Origin: AC-32 sp038237925
Lineage (GTDB): Bacteria > Actinomycetota > Thermoleophilia > Gaiellales > Gaiellaceae
DNA: 64,000 bases
Assembly: GCA_038237925.1 (NCBI GenBank)
Contig: JBBRYF010000006.1
Coordinates: forward strand, 78,734-142,733
Direction: 5' to 3'
Part shown: positions 15,920 through 23,821 of the stretch, one piece after another
Layout: each line of letters starts with the position of its first letter
How positions within the stretch are numbered: position 1 is the first letter of the stretch
Notes under the pieces: generated by a model
Seen by the model: only the letters and a program-made list of their open reading frames with translations
What the model was told of the DNA's origin: nothing
The model's database searches: none
Translations under genes and position numbers: made by a program

Positions 15920-17266
15920 TCAGACCGCGCGCAGGTAGCGCTCGTCGAGCCCGAGCTCGTCGGGGCCGCGCATGGCCACCGCGAGAAACGCGTCCACCAC
16001 CTCGGGCGAAAACTGCGTGCCCTTGCCGCCGTGGACTTCCGCGAGCGCTTCGTCGGCCGTGAGCGCACGGTGGTACGGCCGGTCGGTCGTCATCGCGTCC
16101 CACGAGTCCGCGAGCCCGACGATCGCTGCCTCGAGCGGGATCGCCTCCCCGGCGAGCCCGTCCGGGTAGCCCGCGCCGTCCCAGCGCTCGTGGTGGTGCC
16201 TGATGATCGGGACGGCCTCGCGCAGCCGGCCGAATTTGCCGACGATCCGCGCGCCCTCCGCCGAGTGCGTCTTCATCTGGGCGTACTCCCAGCAGTCCAG
16301 CTTCGCCGGCTTGACGAGGATCCCGTCGGGCACAGCAATCTTGCCGATGTCGTGGAAGAGCGAGCCGAACCGGAGCGCGTCGAGCTGCGGCGCGGTCAGC
16401 CCGAGCTCCGCGCCCATCGCGAGCGCGACCCGCTGCACCCGCAGCGAGTGGCCGGCGGTGTCGGGGTCCTTGGCCTCGACTGTGGCGTTGAGGCTCTCGA
16501 TCGCTTCGAGCGAGCTCTCCTCGAGCCGCTCGTAGGCGGTCATCAGCGCCCGGGAGCGCTCGCCGAGCTGGCGTGTCTGGCGGCGAAGCGTGCTCGACGC
16601 GCCGCGGACGAGCAGCGCCAGCGCCGCCCAGAGTGCGAGCAGGACGCCTGCAACGGTCGCCCAGATCAGGTGCCGCCGCGAAGCGAGCGTGTGCTCGAGG
16701 TTCTGCGGGTCGGCGTAGATCTCGTAGGCACCGAGGACCCGGCGCCCGTTGTCGGAGAAGATCGGCGTGTAGACCTCGAGCAGATGGTTGAAGCCGAGGC
16801 TCTGCTCGACGCGGTCCTCGGCAGCCGTGAGCTGGCCGATGTGACCGGCCGCCTGACGGGTGGCGATGGACTTCGCGAGGTCGCCGTCCAGCTCGTAGCG
16901 CCTGCCGATTCGGTTCCGGCCGCGGTTCGTCCACGCGAGCACGCCGTCGGAGCGCCGGACCTTGACGGTGACGAGAGCCTGGTTGCGGCGCAGTTCGTCG
17001 TCGAGCCGGGCGGTCGTGTTGGGGTCCACCTGCACCCGGCCGCCGCGGACGAGCGTCGTCCGCCGCACGCCGTCGACGTACTGCGACACGCTCGAGCGAC
17101 TGTCCGCGAGCGCCTGGTCCGAGAGCGTCCGCGTCAGGAGCGAGCTGAGCACGACTCCGCCGACGGCGATGATCACGGCGCTCAGGACGAGAAAGACGCG
17201 CAGCAGCGTGAGCGAGCGCTCGGTCGCCGCCCGCAGGTTCGAACCGGTTCCAGCCAGCAGTCGCAC
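15920..17266 (-). CDS. Membrane HD-GYP phosphodiesterase
   Basis: 448 residues from a GTG. A transmembrane helix at about 20-45 and a second near 200-222 flank an extracytoplasmic sensor domain (residues about 50-195, including LGFNHLLEVYTPIFSDNGR). The C-terminal half is an HD-GYP domain: AKDPDTAGHSLRV, FGSLFHDIGKIAVPDGIL and HHHERWDGAGYPDGL. HD-GYP proteins hydrolyse cyclic di-GMP to GMP/pGpG. The catalytic HD and the H-H-E-R-W-D-G-x-G-Y-P signature are intact. It probably couples an outside signal to c-di-GMP level; the GspE-type ATPase downstream in the window is a possible target. Confidence 0.88.
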   Translation of the reverse strand: MRLLAGTGSNLRAATERSLTLLRVFLVLSAVIIAVGGVVLSSLLTRTLSDQALADSRSSVSQYVDGVRRTTLVRGGRVQVDPNTTARLDDELRRNQALVTVKVRRSDGVLAWTNRGRNRIGRRYELDGDLAKSIATRQAAGHIGQLTAAEDRVEQSLGFNHLLEVYTPIFSDNGRRVLGAYEIYADPQNLEHTLASRRHLIWATVAGVLLALWAALALLVRGASSTLRRQTRQLGERSRALMTAYERLEESSLEAIESLNATVEAKDPDTAGHSLRVQRVALAMGAELGLTAPQLDALRFGSLFHDIGKIAVPDGILVKPAKLDCWEYAQMKTHSAEGARIVGKFGRLREAVPIIRHHHERWDGAGYPDGLAGEAIPLEAAIVGLADSWDAMTTDRPYHRALTADEALAEVHGGKGTQFSPEVVDAFLAVAMRGPDELGLDERYLRAV

Positions 17267-17332
17267 GGTCCTGCGATCGGTCCCGGAGCTGGACCGAGAA
17301 GGCTTGAGCGGGCCGACACTAGACTCCGTCGC

Positions 17333-18328
17333 GTGGATCTCGACCTCGTCTTCCTCGGCACCTCGGGCTCAGCTCCGACTGCCCAGCGGGCGCCTTCCGC
17401 GCTGCTCCTGCGCCGCGGCGGCGAGCGGCTGCTGTTCGACTGCGGTGAGGGCACGCAGCGCCAGCTCCTGCGCTCCGCGGTCGGCCTGATCGAGCTCCAG
17501 GAGGTCTTCGTCTCGCACTTCCACGCCGACCACTACCTCGGGCTTCCCGGGATGCTGAAGACGTTCGCTCTGAGGGGTCGCGAGCTGCCGCTGACGATCT
17601 ATGGCCCGCCGGGACTGAACGAGCTCTTCGGTGCGCTGCGGCGCATCTTCGGGAAGCTCACCTACGAGCTCGAGCTCGTGGAGCTGCGGCCCGGCGACGT
17701 GCTCGAGCGCGTGGAGTACAACCTCGTCACCTTCCCGGTTGCGCACGCCGTGCAGTCGCTCGGGTTCGCGCTCGTCGAGCACCCGCGGCCCGGCCGCTTC
17801 GACATCGACGCTTCTGACGCCCTCGGCGTTCCCTCCGGGCCCGAGCGGGGCCTGCTGCAAGCGGGCGAATCGGTCACGCTGGACGATGGCACGGTCGTCA
17901 CGCCGGACGAGGTGCTCGGACCGGCGCGGCCGGGGCGCAAAGTCGTACTGAGCGGTGACACGGCGCCATCGCCGACCGTGCTCGAGGCGGCGCGCGGCGC
18001 GGTGGTGCTCGTCCACGAGGCGACGTTCCTCGAGGAGGAGCGCGAGCGCGCGCAGGAGACCGGCCACGCGACCGCGCTCGACGCGGCGGAGATCGCACGC
18101 GAGGCCGAGGTGGGACTGCTCGCGCTGACGCACCTCTCGAACCGCTACTTCGGGCCGGACGCCGCCCGCGAGGCGCGTACGATCTTCCCTGAGACGGTGG
18201 TGCCGAAGGACTTCGACGTGATCGACGTACCGTTTCCCGAGCGAGGTTCGCCTCGCTTGGTGAAGGGCGGAGTCGTCCACCGCCAAGACGTGCTCGAGCC
18301 CGAGCCGGCCCCGGAGGCGGTCTCATGA
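17333..18328 (+). CDS. rnz: Ribonuclease Z (tRNA 3' endonuclease)
   Basis: 331 residues from the GTG at 17333. A beta-lactamase-fold RNase Z: DLVFLGTSGSAPTAQR, LFDCGEGTQRQLLR, the zinc motif FVSHFHADHYLGLPG near residues 59-72, VVLSGDTAPSP and LALTHLSNRYF. The enzyme cleaves 3' trailers from tRNA precursors; tRNA-Arg in this window lacks an encoded CCA, consistent with a need for it. Stop and next start overlap (ATGA), coupling it to the DUF2007 gene. Confidence 0.92.
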   Translation: MDLDLVFLGTSGSAPTAQRAPSALLLRRGGERLLFDCGEGTQRQLLRSAVGLIELQEVFVSHFHADHYLGLPGMLKTFALRGRELPLTIYGPPGLNELFGALRRIFGKLTYELELVELRPGDVLERVEYNLVTFPVAHAVQSLGFALVEHPRPGRFDIDASDALGVPSGPERGLLQAGESVTLDDGTVVTPDEVLGPARPGRKVVLSGDTAPSPTVLEAARGAVVLVHEATFLEEERERAQETGHATALDAAEIAREAEVGLLALTHLSNRYFGPDAAREARTIFPETVVPKDFDVIDVPFPERGSPRLVKGGVVHRQDVLEPEPAPEAVS

Positions 18329-18552
18329 GCAGTCGGGTGCAGGTAGCCCTCGCGGAAACCGTTGCCGAGGCGGAGGAGCTCCAGGAGATCCTGCGGACGG
18401 CGGGGATCGAGGCCGAGCTCGAGAGCGCGGTCGATCACCACCCGCGCGAGATCGACGACGCGCCGCAGAAGGTGCTCGTCGAGGAATCCGATCTCGAGGC
18501 GGCGCGGGACGCGATCGAGTCGCTGACCGAGCCTGACGACCCGACCGCCTGA
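18325..18552 (+). CDS. DUF2007-like small protein
   Basis: 75 residues: VQVALAETVAEAEELQEILRT, AGIEAELES, APQKVLVEESDLEAARDAIE. This is the ferredoxin-like pattern of DUF2007 (putative signal-transducing protein), in which a sequence between two helices forms a small binding face. Translationally coupled to rnz by ATGA. Function unknown. Confidence 0.75.
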   Translation: MSSRVQVALAETVAEAEELQEILRTAGIEAELESAVDHHPREIDDAPQKVLVEESDLEAARDAIESLTEPDDPTA

Positions 18553-19276
18553 CTTCGGGCGCCTCGCGGCGTCCTACGACCGCATCCGCCCGGTCGACGA
18601 GAACTGGTGGGAGGTCCTCCGCTTCGTCGAGGCGGAGGTGGGCCTCGAGGGTCACAGAGTGCTCGACGTCGGCTGCGGCACCGGCCGGCTCGAGGTCGCG
18701 TTGGCCGACCGGGCTCGGGTCTGGGGGATCGACGCCGAGGCGAAGATGCTCGAGGTCGCGCGCGAGAACGCACCAGGGGCGACGTTCAAGCCGGGCAGGG
18801 CCGAAGAGCTGCCGTTCAAGGACGGCTGGTTCGAGCGCGTCGTGATGTGGCTCTCGTCACACCTGCTCGACGACCGGCCGCGGGCTTTCGCGGAGGCGCT
18901 GCGCGTGCTCGCGCCCAAGGGCCGCCTCGCTGTCGTCACCTTCGACCCGAGCTACTTCGACAGCTTTTGGCTGAACGAGCTCTTCCCCTCGATGGAGGCG
19001 GTCGACCGCGCCCGCTTCTCGACCGGTGATGAGCTCGAGCGCGAGCTGCGCGGGGCAGGCTTCGGCGAGGTCGCGCTGAGCCGACTCTCGCAGCAGGGCG
19101 GGCTCCCGCGCGAGGAGGCCCTCGAGCGGCTGCGCGGCAAGCACATCTCGACCTTCGACCTGATCTCCGACGAGGAGTACGAAGCCGGCCTCGCGCGGGC
19201 CGAGCGGGAGCTCGCGGAGCGGGTCGACTACCGCGTCGAGTGGCTTGTCGCCACCGCCGTCCGGCCGCCTCTGTAG
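18533..19276 (+). CDS. Class I SAM-dependent methyltransferase
   Basis: About 247 residues. The SAM-binding motif HRVLDVGCGTGRLEVAL is followed by WGIDAEAKMLEVAREN, PGRAEELPFKDGWFERV and LAPKGRLAVVTFDP. The usual N-terminal helix of this family (FGRLAASYDRIRP) lies upstream of the first GTG (18638), and an in-frame TGA at 18524 limits the frame. The only plausible initiator is the CTG at 18533, giving a 20-base overlap with DUF2007. Substrate unknown; the UbiE-like fold suggests a small-molecule acceptor. Confidence 0.82.
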   Translation: MTTRPPDFGRLAASYDRIRPVDENWWEVLRFVEAEVGLEGHRVLDVGCGTGRLEVALADRARVWGIDAEAKMLEVARENAPGATFKPGRAEELPFKDGWFERVVMWLSSHLLDDRPRAFAEALRVLAPKGRLAVVTFDPSYFDSFWLNELFPSMEAVDRARFSTGDELERELRGAGFGEVALSRLSQQGGLPREEALERLRGKHISTFDLISDEEYEAGLARAERELAERVDYRVEWLVATAVRPPL

Positions 19277-19299
19277 CCTTTCGCACCGGTAAGCACCCC

Positions 19300-19330
19300 T
19301 TTAACCCGGTCCCGTGAGGCCGGAAAGGAG
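19300..19330 (+). promoter_or_regulatory. pyrR: PyrR-binding RNA element (pyr operon leader)
   Basis: TTTAACCCGGTCCCGTGAGG followed by CCGGAAAGGAG matches the known PyrR binding loop (UUUAA, then a stem with loop UCC-x-GxGAGG, then AAGG). The flanking CCGG/CCGG bases close the hairpin. The element ends in the Shine-Dalgarno sequence AAAGGAG, so PyrR binding would mask translation initiation, as proposed for mycobacterial pyr operons, rather than drive Bacillus-style attenuation. Confidence 0.8.
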
Positions 19331-19336
19331 TCAAAG

Positions 19337-19363
19337 GTGACGTACGCCCTGAGCGCGCTCTGA
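19337..19363 (+). CDS. 8-codon leader ORF (MTYALSAL) overlapping pyrR
   Basis: GTG at 19337 has AAAGGAG six bases upstream and runs eight codons to a TGA at 19361-19363. The CTG that opens the pyrR frame (19360) overlaps this TGA as CTGA. An 8-base direct repeat CTGAGCGC (19349-19356 and 19360-19367) spans the join. Removing 11 bases would fuse the ORF in frame to pyrR (MTYALSAQTSVG...), so this is either a coupling leader peptide or the trace of a repeat-mediated frameshift or error. Confidence 0.45.
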   Translation: MTYALSAL

Positions 19364-19944
19364 GCGCACAGACCTCTGTCGGCACGACCGTCCTCGACGC
19401 TGATGCGATCGCGAAGGCCGTCACGCGGATCGCGCACGAGATCGTCGAAGCGAACTCGGACCTCTCACAGGTCGCCCTGATCGGCATCCACACGCGCGGC
19501 GTCCCGCTCGCGCAGCGCCTGCGCCGGCGAATCGCCGAGCTCTCCGGCTCCGAGGTCGCCTTCGGCCAGCTCGACATCACCTTCCACCGCGACGACGTGC
19601 ACGTGCGCGGCGGCGAGGCGCCGAGGCACCCGCAGCCGCTCGTCCGCTCCACGACGCTCGACTTTCCGCTCGAAGGGATGACCTGCGTGCTCGTCGACGA
19701 CGTCCTCTACACGGGCCGCACGATCCGCGCGGCGATCGAGGCGCTCTTCGGCTACGGGCGGCCCGAGCGCGTCCAGCTCGCCGTGCTCGCCGACCGCGGC
19801 CACCGCGAGCTCCCGATCCGCCCGGATTACGTCGGCAAGAACCTGCCCACCGCCCGTGACGAGCGCATCCAGGTCGAGCTCGTCGAGGTGGACGAGATCG
19901 ACCGCGTCCTGCTCGTCCCGTCACAAGAGGAGTCCCATGGGTGA
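19360..19944 (+). CDS. pyrR: PyrR bifunctional regulator / uracil phosphoribosyltransferase
   Basis: About 194 residues: VLDADAIAKAVTRIAHEIVE, LIGIHTRGVPLAQRLRRRI, FGQLDITFHRDDVHV and the PRPP-binding loop CVLVDDVLYTGRTIRAAIEAL, then LADRGHRELPIRPDYVGKNL. PyrR binds the pyr mRNA when UMP is high and also makes UMP from uracil. The conserved N-terminus lies 79 codons upstream of the first GTG in frame (19597); the only reachable initiator is the CTG at 19360, or a -1 shift from the leader ORF. It opens the pyr operon and overlaps pyrB by 8 bases. Confidence 0.88.
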   Translation: MSAQTSVGTTVLDADAIAKAVTRIAHEIVEANSDLSQVALIGIHTRGVPLAQRLRRRIAELSGSEVAFGQLDITFHRDDVHVRGGEAPRHPQPLVRSTTLDFPLEGMTCVLVDDVLYTGRTIRAAIEALFGYGRPERVQLAVLADRGHRELPIRPDYVGKNLPTARDERIQVELVEVDEIDRVLLVPSQEESHG

Positions 19945-20932
19945 GATCCACGTCATGCGGGAGGGCTTCCTCCCGCCGAAGCAGCCGCCACGGCGGCACT
20001 TGATCTCGATCGGCGACCTCGAGCGCGAGGACGTCGATCGGTTGCTCGCGACGGCGCAGACCTTCTCGCGCTCGCTCGAGCGCGAGGTGAAGAAGCTGCC
20101 CACGCTGCGCGGCCGGACGGTCGTGAACGTCTTCTACGAGTCCTCGACGCGCACCTCGTCGAGCTTCGAGCTGGCGGCGAAGCGGCTCTCGGCCGACACG
20201 ATGTCGATCAAGGCTGCCGGCTCGTCGGTCGACAAGGGCGAGTCGCTGAAGGACACGGCACTCACGCTCGGCGCCTACGACCCTGACGTGATCGTGCTCC
20301 GCCATCCGCAGATCGGAGCGCCGCAGCTGATCGCGCGCTACACCGACGCGCACATCGTGAACGCCGGCGACGGCAAGCACCAGCACCCGACGCAGGCGCT
20401 GCTCGACCTCTACACGATCCAAGGCGAGCTCGGCCGCATCGAGGGTGTCCATGTGGCGATCGTGGGCGACGTGCTCCACTCGCGGGTAGCGCGCTCGAAC
20501 ATCCAGGCGCTCACGCTGATGGGCGCGAAGGTGACGCTCGTCGGCCCGCCGCCGCTGATTCCGCGCGGGATCGAGGCGCTCGGCTGCGAGGTCTCGCACG
20601 AGATCGACGCGATCGGCGACGCGGACGTGATCTACGTCCTGCGCATGCAGCGCGAGCGCATGGCCGAGGGCGCGAACTACGTGCCCTCGCTGCGCGAGTA
20701 CACAGCGCGCTGGGGAGTCACGCCGGAGCGGGTGCGGCCGGGGCAGAAGGTCATGCACCCGGGGCCGATGAACCGCGGCGTCGAGATCGACCCGCGCGTC
20801 GCGGACGCGGCCGACGCGCTGATCGAGACGCAGGTTCGGGCCGGCCTGGTCGTCCGGATGGCCGTCCTCTACGACCTGCTCACGACCGGCCCGGTCCCCG
20901 TCGAGGCCGCCGAGCCGCTGGAGGTGGCCTGA
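19937..20932 (+). CDS. pyrB: Aspartate carbamoyltransferase catalytic subunit
   Basis: 331 residues from an ATG with AGAGGAG upstream, overlapping the pyrR end. Carbamoyl-phosphate motif FYESSTRTSSSFELAAKRL, then SSVDKGESLKDTALTL, VLRHPQIGAPQLIARY, DGKHQHPTQALLDLYTI and HPGPMNRGVEID. It catalyses carbamoyl phosphate plus L-aspartate to N-carbamoyl-aspartate, the committed step of pyrimidine synthesis. There is no pyrI regulatory subunit, as usual outside enterobacteria. It shares an overlapping TGATG with pyrC. Confidence 0.96.
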   Translation: MGEIHVMREGFLPPKQPPRRHLISIGDLEREDVDRLLATAQTFSRSLEREVKKLPTLRGRTVVNVFYESSTRTSSSFELAAKRLSADTMSIKAAGSSVDKGESLKDTALTLGAYDPDVIVLRHPQIGAPQLIARYTDAHIVNAGDGKHQHPTQALLDLYTIQGELGRIEGVHVAIVGDVLHSRVARSNIQALTLMGAKVTLVGPPPLIPRGIEALGCEVSHEIDAIGDADVIYVLRMQRERMAEGANYVPSLREYTARWGVTPERVRPGQKVMHPGPMNRGVEIDPRVADAADALIETQVRAGLVVRMAVLYDLLTTGPVPVEAAEPLEVA

Positions 20933-22233
20933 TGCTCTACGGGCGCAACGGACGCAAAGATGATGTGGTCATTCGCGGCGCGCGAGTGCTCGACGCGGCC
21001 GAGGGGGTCGACCAGGTCTGCGACGTCCGCGTCGACAAGGGCATGATCGCCCAGATCGGGGCCGACCTCGACGCGAATGGCCACCGCGCGATCGAGGGCG
21101 ACGGCCTCGTGCTCGCGCCGGCCTTCGTCGACCCACACGTGCACCTGCGGGTGCCGGGCGGGGAGGACGAGGAGACGATCGCAACCGGGACGGCCGCAGC
21201 GGCCGCGGGCGGCTACTGCACGATCCTCGCGATGCCGAACACCGACCCGGTCGTCGACTCGGCCTCGGTGCTCGGCTCCCTGATCGAAGACGCGAAGGCC
21301 GAGGCCGCGATCCCGGTCGGCTTCCTGGCCGGGATCACCCGCGGCCAGGACGGCTCGGAGCTGACCGAGATGGTCGAGCTCGCCGAGCACGGCGCGGTCG
21401 GCTTCACCGACGACGGCCGCCCGGTGGTCGCACCGGGGCTGATGCGGCGCGCGCTTCAGTACCACGGGATCACCGGCCGCCGGCTCGCGCTCCACTGTGA
21501 GGAGCCGACGCTGTCGAAGGGCGGCCAGATGCACGAAGGCGCCGTGTCGGCCGAGCTCGGCTTCACCGGCTACCCGTCGGTCGCAGAGAGCCTGATGGTC
21601 GAGCGTGACCTCTCGCTCGCGGCCTACGAGGAGGCGCCGCTGCACCTGCTCCACCTCTCGGCGCGCGAGTCGGTCGACGCGCTGCGCGCCGCGCAGGCGA
21701 AGGGCGTCGCGGCGACCGCGGAGGTCACGCCGCACCACCTCTGCCTCACCGACGACGCCGTCAGGTCGCTGGACTCGAACGTGAAGATGAACCCGCCGCT
21801 GCGCTCGGCCGACGACCGCGCCGCGCTGATCGAGGGTCTTCGCGACGGGACGATCTCCGCGGTCGCGACCGACCACGCACCGCACGCGCGGCACGAGAAG
21901 GAGGTCCCGTTCGAGGCGGCGCCCTTCGGCGTCACCGGCCTCGAGACCGCGTTCGGCGCGCTCTACACGCACCTGGTCGAGTCCGGGGTGCTGCCGCTCG
22001 AGACGCTGCTCGAGCGGATGTCCGCCGGGCCTGCTCGGGCCTACGGCCTCGAGCCGCCGCGGATCGCGACGGGGGCGCAGGCGAACCTCGTCCTGCTCGA
22101 CACCGAGGCGCCCTGGCGGGTCGAGGAGGACGGCTTCCGCTCCCGTTCGGCGAACTCGTGGCTGCTCGGCCAGACGCTGCGGGGCCAGGTGCGCCTGACG
22201 ATCGCCGCGGGGAGAGTGGCGTTCGCCGCATGA
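20932..22233 (+). CDS. pyrC: Dihydroorotase
   Basis: 433 residues, amidohydrolase fold. Metal ligands DPHVHLRVPG (H69, H71), LHCEEPTLSKGG, EVTPHHLCLTDDA and ATDHAPHARHEKE (the Asp of TDHAPH). It closes carbamoyl-aspartate to dihydroorotate using zinc. Class I type, normal length. Joined to pyrB by TGATG and to the next gene by ATGA. Confidence 0.95.
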   Translation: MLYGRNGRKDDVVIRGARVLDAAEGVDQVCDVRVDKGMIAQIGADLDANGHRAIEGDGLVLAPAFVDPHVHLRVPGGEDEETIATGTAAAAAGGYCTILAMPNTDPVVDSASVLGSLIEDAKAEAAIPVGFLAGITRGQDGSELTEMVELAEHGAVGFTDDGRPVVAPGLMRRALQYHGITGRRLALHCEEPTLSKGGQMHEGAVSAELGFTGYPSVAESLMVERDLSLAAYEEAPLHLLHLSARESVDALRAAQAKGVAATAEVTPHHLCLTDDAVRSLDSNVKMNPPLRSADDRAALIEGLRDGTISAVATDHAPHARHEKEVPFEAAPFGVTGLETAFGALYTHLVESGVLPLETLLERMSAGPARAYGLEPPRIATGAQANLVLLDTEAPWRVEEDGFRSRSANSWLLGQTLRGQVRLTIAAGRVAFAA

Positions 22234-22781
22234 CCGTGGCCGAGGTACAGCTCGGGGCATACGTCGCCGAGGTGGTCGAGACGATCGAGGGCGTAGCGCC
22301 TGTCGTCGGCGCGTACGTGCTCGGCTCTGGACTCCTCGGCGGCTTCGACCCGGGCTCGAGCGACGCCGACGTCGTGGTGGTCGTCGAGCGTCCTCTCGCA
22401 GGCGCTGAGCGCGCCGCTCTGGTGGAAGCGCTCGACGAGCTCCCGTCGCCGTTTCGGAAGCTCGAGCTCGTCGTCTACGCGGCCGGTGCCAAGCCTCCCG
22501 TGCACGAGCTGAACTACCCGGACGGCGAAGGCGAGCCGCCGCACTGGTTCGTGCTCGACGCGGCGATCGCGCAGGAGCGCGCCGCACCGTTCACCGACCG
22601 GCCCTGGCACGAGCTGCTCGAGCCGGTCTCGGAGGCCGAGACACGGCGGGCGGCAGAGGAGTCGCTCGAGTGGTCGGCCCGGCAGCCGGCCGGAGACGAG
22701 TTCGCGCGCGTCAACGCAGTCCGCGCTCGCCACTACCTCGAGCACGGCGACTGGATCACGAAGGAGGAGGCAGGCCGATGA
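22230..22781 (+). CDS. Nucleotidyltransferase-fold protein embedded in the pyr operon
   Basis: 183 residues from an ATG overlapping the pyrC stop. It has the polymerase-beta nucleotidyltransferase signature GSGLLGGFDPGSSDADVVVV (GS-x-G then SDxD) and a C-terminal helical part (LEWSARQPAGDEFARVNAVR), like aminoglycoside adenylyltransferases (AadA/ANT-type). Family members transfer AMP to small molecules or proteins. Four-base overlaps on both sides mean it is translated with the pyrimidine genes. It is not a standard pyr enzyme; its substrate is unknown. Confidence 0.75.
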   Translation: MTVAEVQLGAYVAEVVETIEGVAPVVGAYVLGSGLLGGFDPGSSDADVVVVVERPLAGAERAALVEALDELPSPFRKLELVVYAAGAKPPVHELNYPDGEGEPPHWFVLDAAIAQERAAPFTDRPWHELLEPVSEAETRRAAEESLEWSARQPAGDEFARVNAVRARHYLEHGDWITKEEAGR

Positions 22782-23821
22782 ATGGGTTCCTGGCACTCGA
22801 GGACGGGACCGTCTTCCGCGGCGCAGCGGTGGGCGCCGAAGGCTTCGCGTTCGGCGAAGCCGTCTTCACGACGGCGATGACCGGCTACCAGGAGGTCGTC
22901 ACGGACCCGAGCTACTCGGAGCAGATCGTCTGCTTCACGGCGCCGATGATCGGCAACTACGGCGTCGAGGCCGACCGCTGCGAGTCGCGGCGCCCGCACG
23001 CGCGGGCTGTCGTGATGCGCGAGGCGCGCGGCCCGGCCTGGACGGACTGGCTGCACGAGCACGGGCTCGTCGCCCTGTCCGGGATCGACACGCGCTCGCT
23101 CGTCGTACACCTGCGCGAGGCCGGCGCGATGCGGGCGATCGCGGTCGCGGGCGACGCCTCGGTCGAGGAAGCGCTCGCCGCGGTGAAGAAGCAACTGCCG
23201 ATGAGCGGCCGCGCGCTTGCCGCTGAGGTCTCCACACGCGAGCCCTACGTCTATTCGGACGCGGGCACGGCGCGCATCGCGGTCGTCGACTACGGCTGCA
23301 AGCGCTCGATCCTCGACCGGCTCGCCTGGGCCGGCGCGGCGGTCAGCGTCTATCCGCACGACGCCGACCCCGCCGAGCTCAGGGGCTTCGACGGCGTCCT
23401 GCTCTCGAACGGACCGGGCGATCCCGAGCCGCTGGCCGCAGAGGTCGAGACGGTGCGCGCGCTGCTCGGCAAGGTGCCGATCCTCGGCATCTGCCTCGGG
23501 CACCAGCTACTCGCGCTCGCGACCGCCCACGAGACCTTCAAGCTGCCGTTCGGTCACCGCGGCGCGAACCACCCGGTGCTCGAGAAGCGGTCGAACCGCG
23601 TGCTCGTGACGAGCCAGAACCATGGCTTCGCCGTCGCGCGCTCCGATGCGCCCGAGGTGACGCACGTCTCGCTCTACGACGGCACCGTCGAGGGGCTCGA
23701 GTTCCCGGAGCTCCGGGCGCGCTCGGTGCAGTTCCACCCCGAAGCGCGGCCCGGCCCGCATGACGCGTGGCCGCTGCTCTCCCGCTGGGTCGAGGGGGTG
23801 GCACTTGCCGAAGCGGCGTGA
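22778..23821 (+). CDS. carA: Carbamoyl-phosphate synthase small (glutaminase) subunit
   Basis: 347 residues. N-terminal CarA domain (FLALEDGTVFRGAAVGAEGF, GYQEVVTDPSYSEQIV, GIDTRSLVVHLRE), then a class I glutamine amidotransferase domain with ILLSNGPGDP-like VLLSNGPGDPEPL, nucleophile Cys239 in GICLGHQLLALA, and VQFHPEARPGPHD. It hydrolyses glutamine and channels ammonia to CarB. ATGA overlap with the nucleotidyltransferase gene. Confidence 0.96.
   Translation: MNGFLALEDGTVFRGAAVGAEGFAFGEAVFTTAMTGYQEVVTDPSYSEQIVCFTAPMIGNYGVEADRCESRRPHARAVVMREARGPAWTDWLHEHGLVALSGIDTRSLVVHLREAGAMRAIAVAGDASVEEALAAVKKQLPMSGRALAAEVSTREPYVYSDAGTARIAVVDYGCKRSILDRLAWAGAAVSVYPHDADPAELRGFDGVLLSNGPGDPEPLAAEVETVRALLGKVPILGICLGHQLLALATAHETFKLPFGHRGANHPVLEKRSNRVLVTSQNHGFAVARSDAPEVTHVSLYDGTVEGLEFPELRARSVQFHPEARPGPHDAWPLLSRWVEGVALAEAA

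Noticed and set aside
16031..17332. Long N-terminal extension of the RNase Z frame
   Set aside because: It is antisense to the HD-GYP gene; the RNase Z fold begins at DLVFLGTSGSAP just after the GTG at 17333.
20869..22587. 572-codon reverse-strand frame across pyrC
   Set aside because: Arg-rich shadow of pyrC and the nucleotidyltransferase gene; no motif, typical of high-GC antisense frames.
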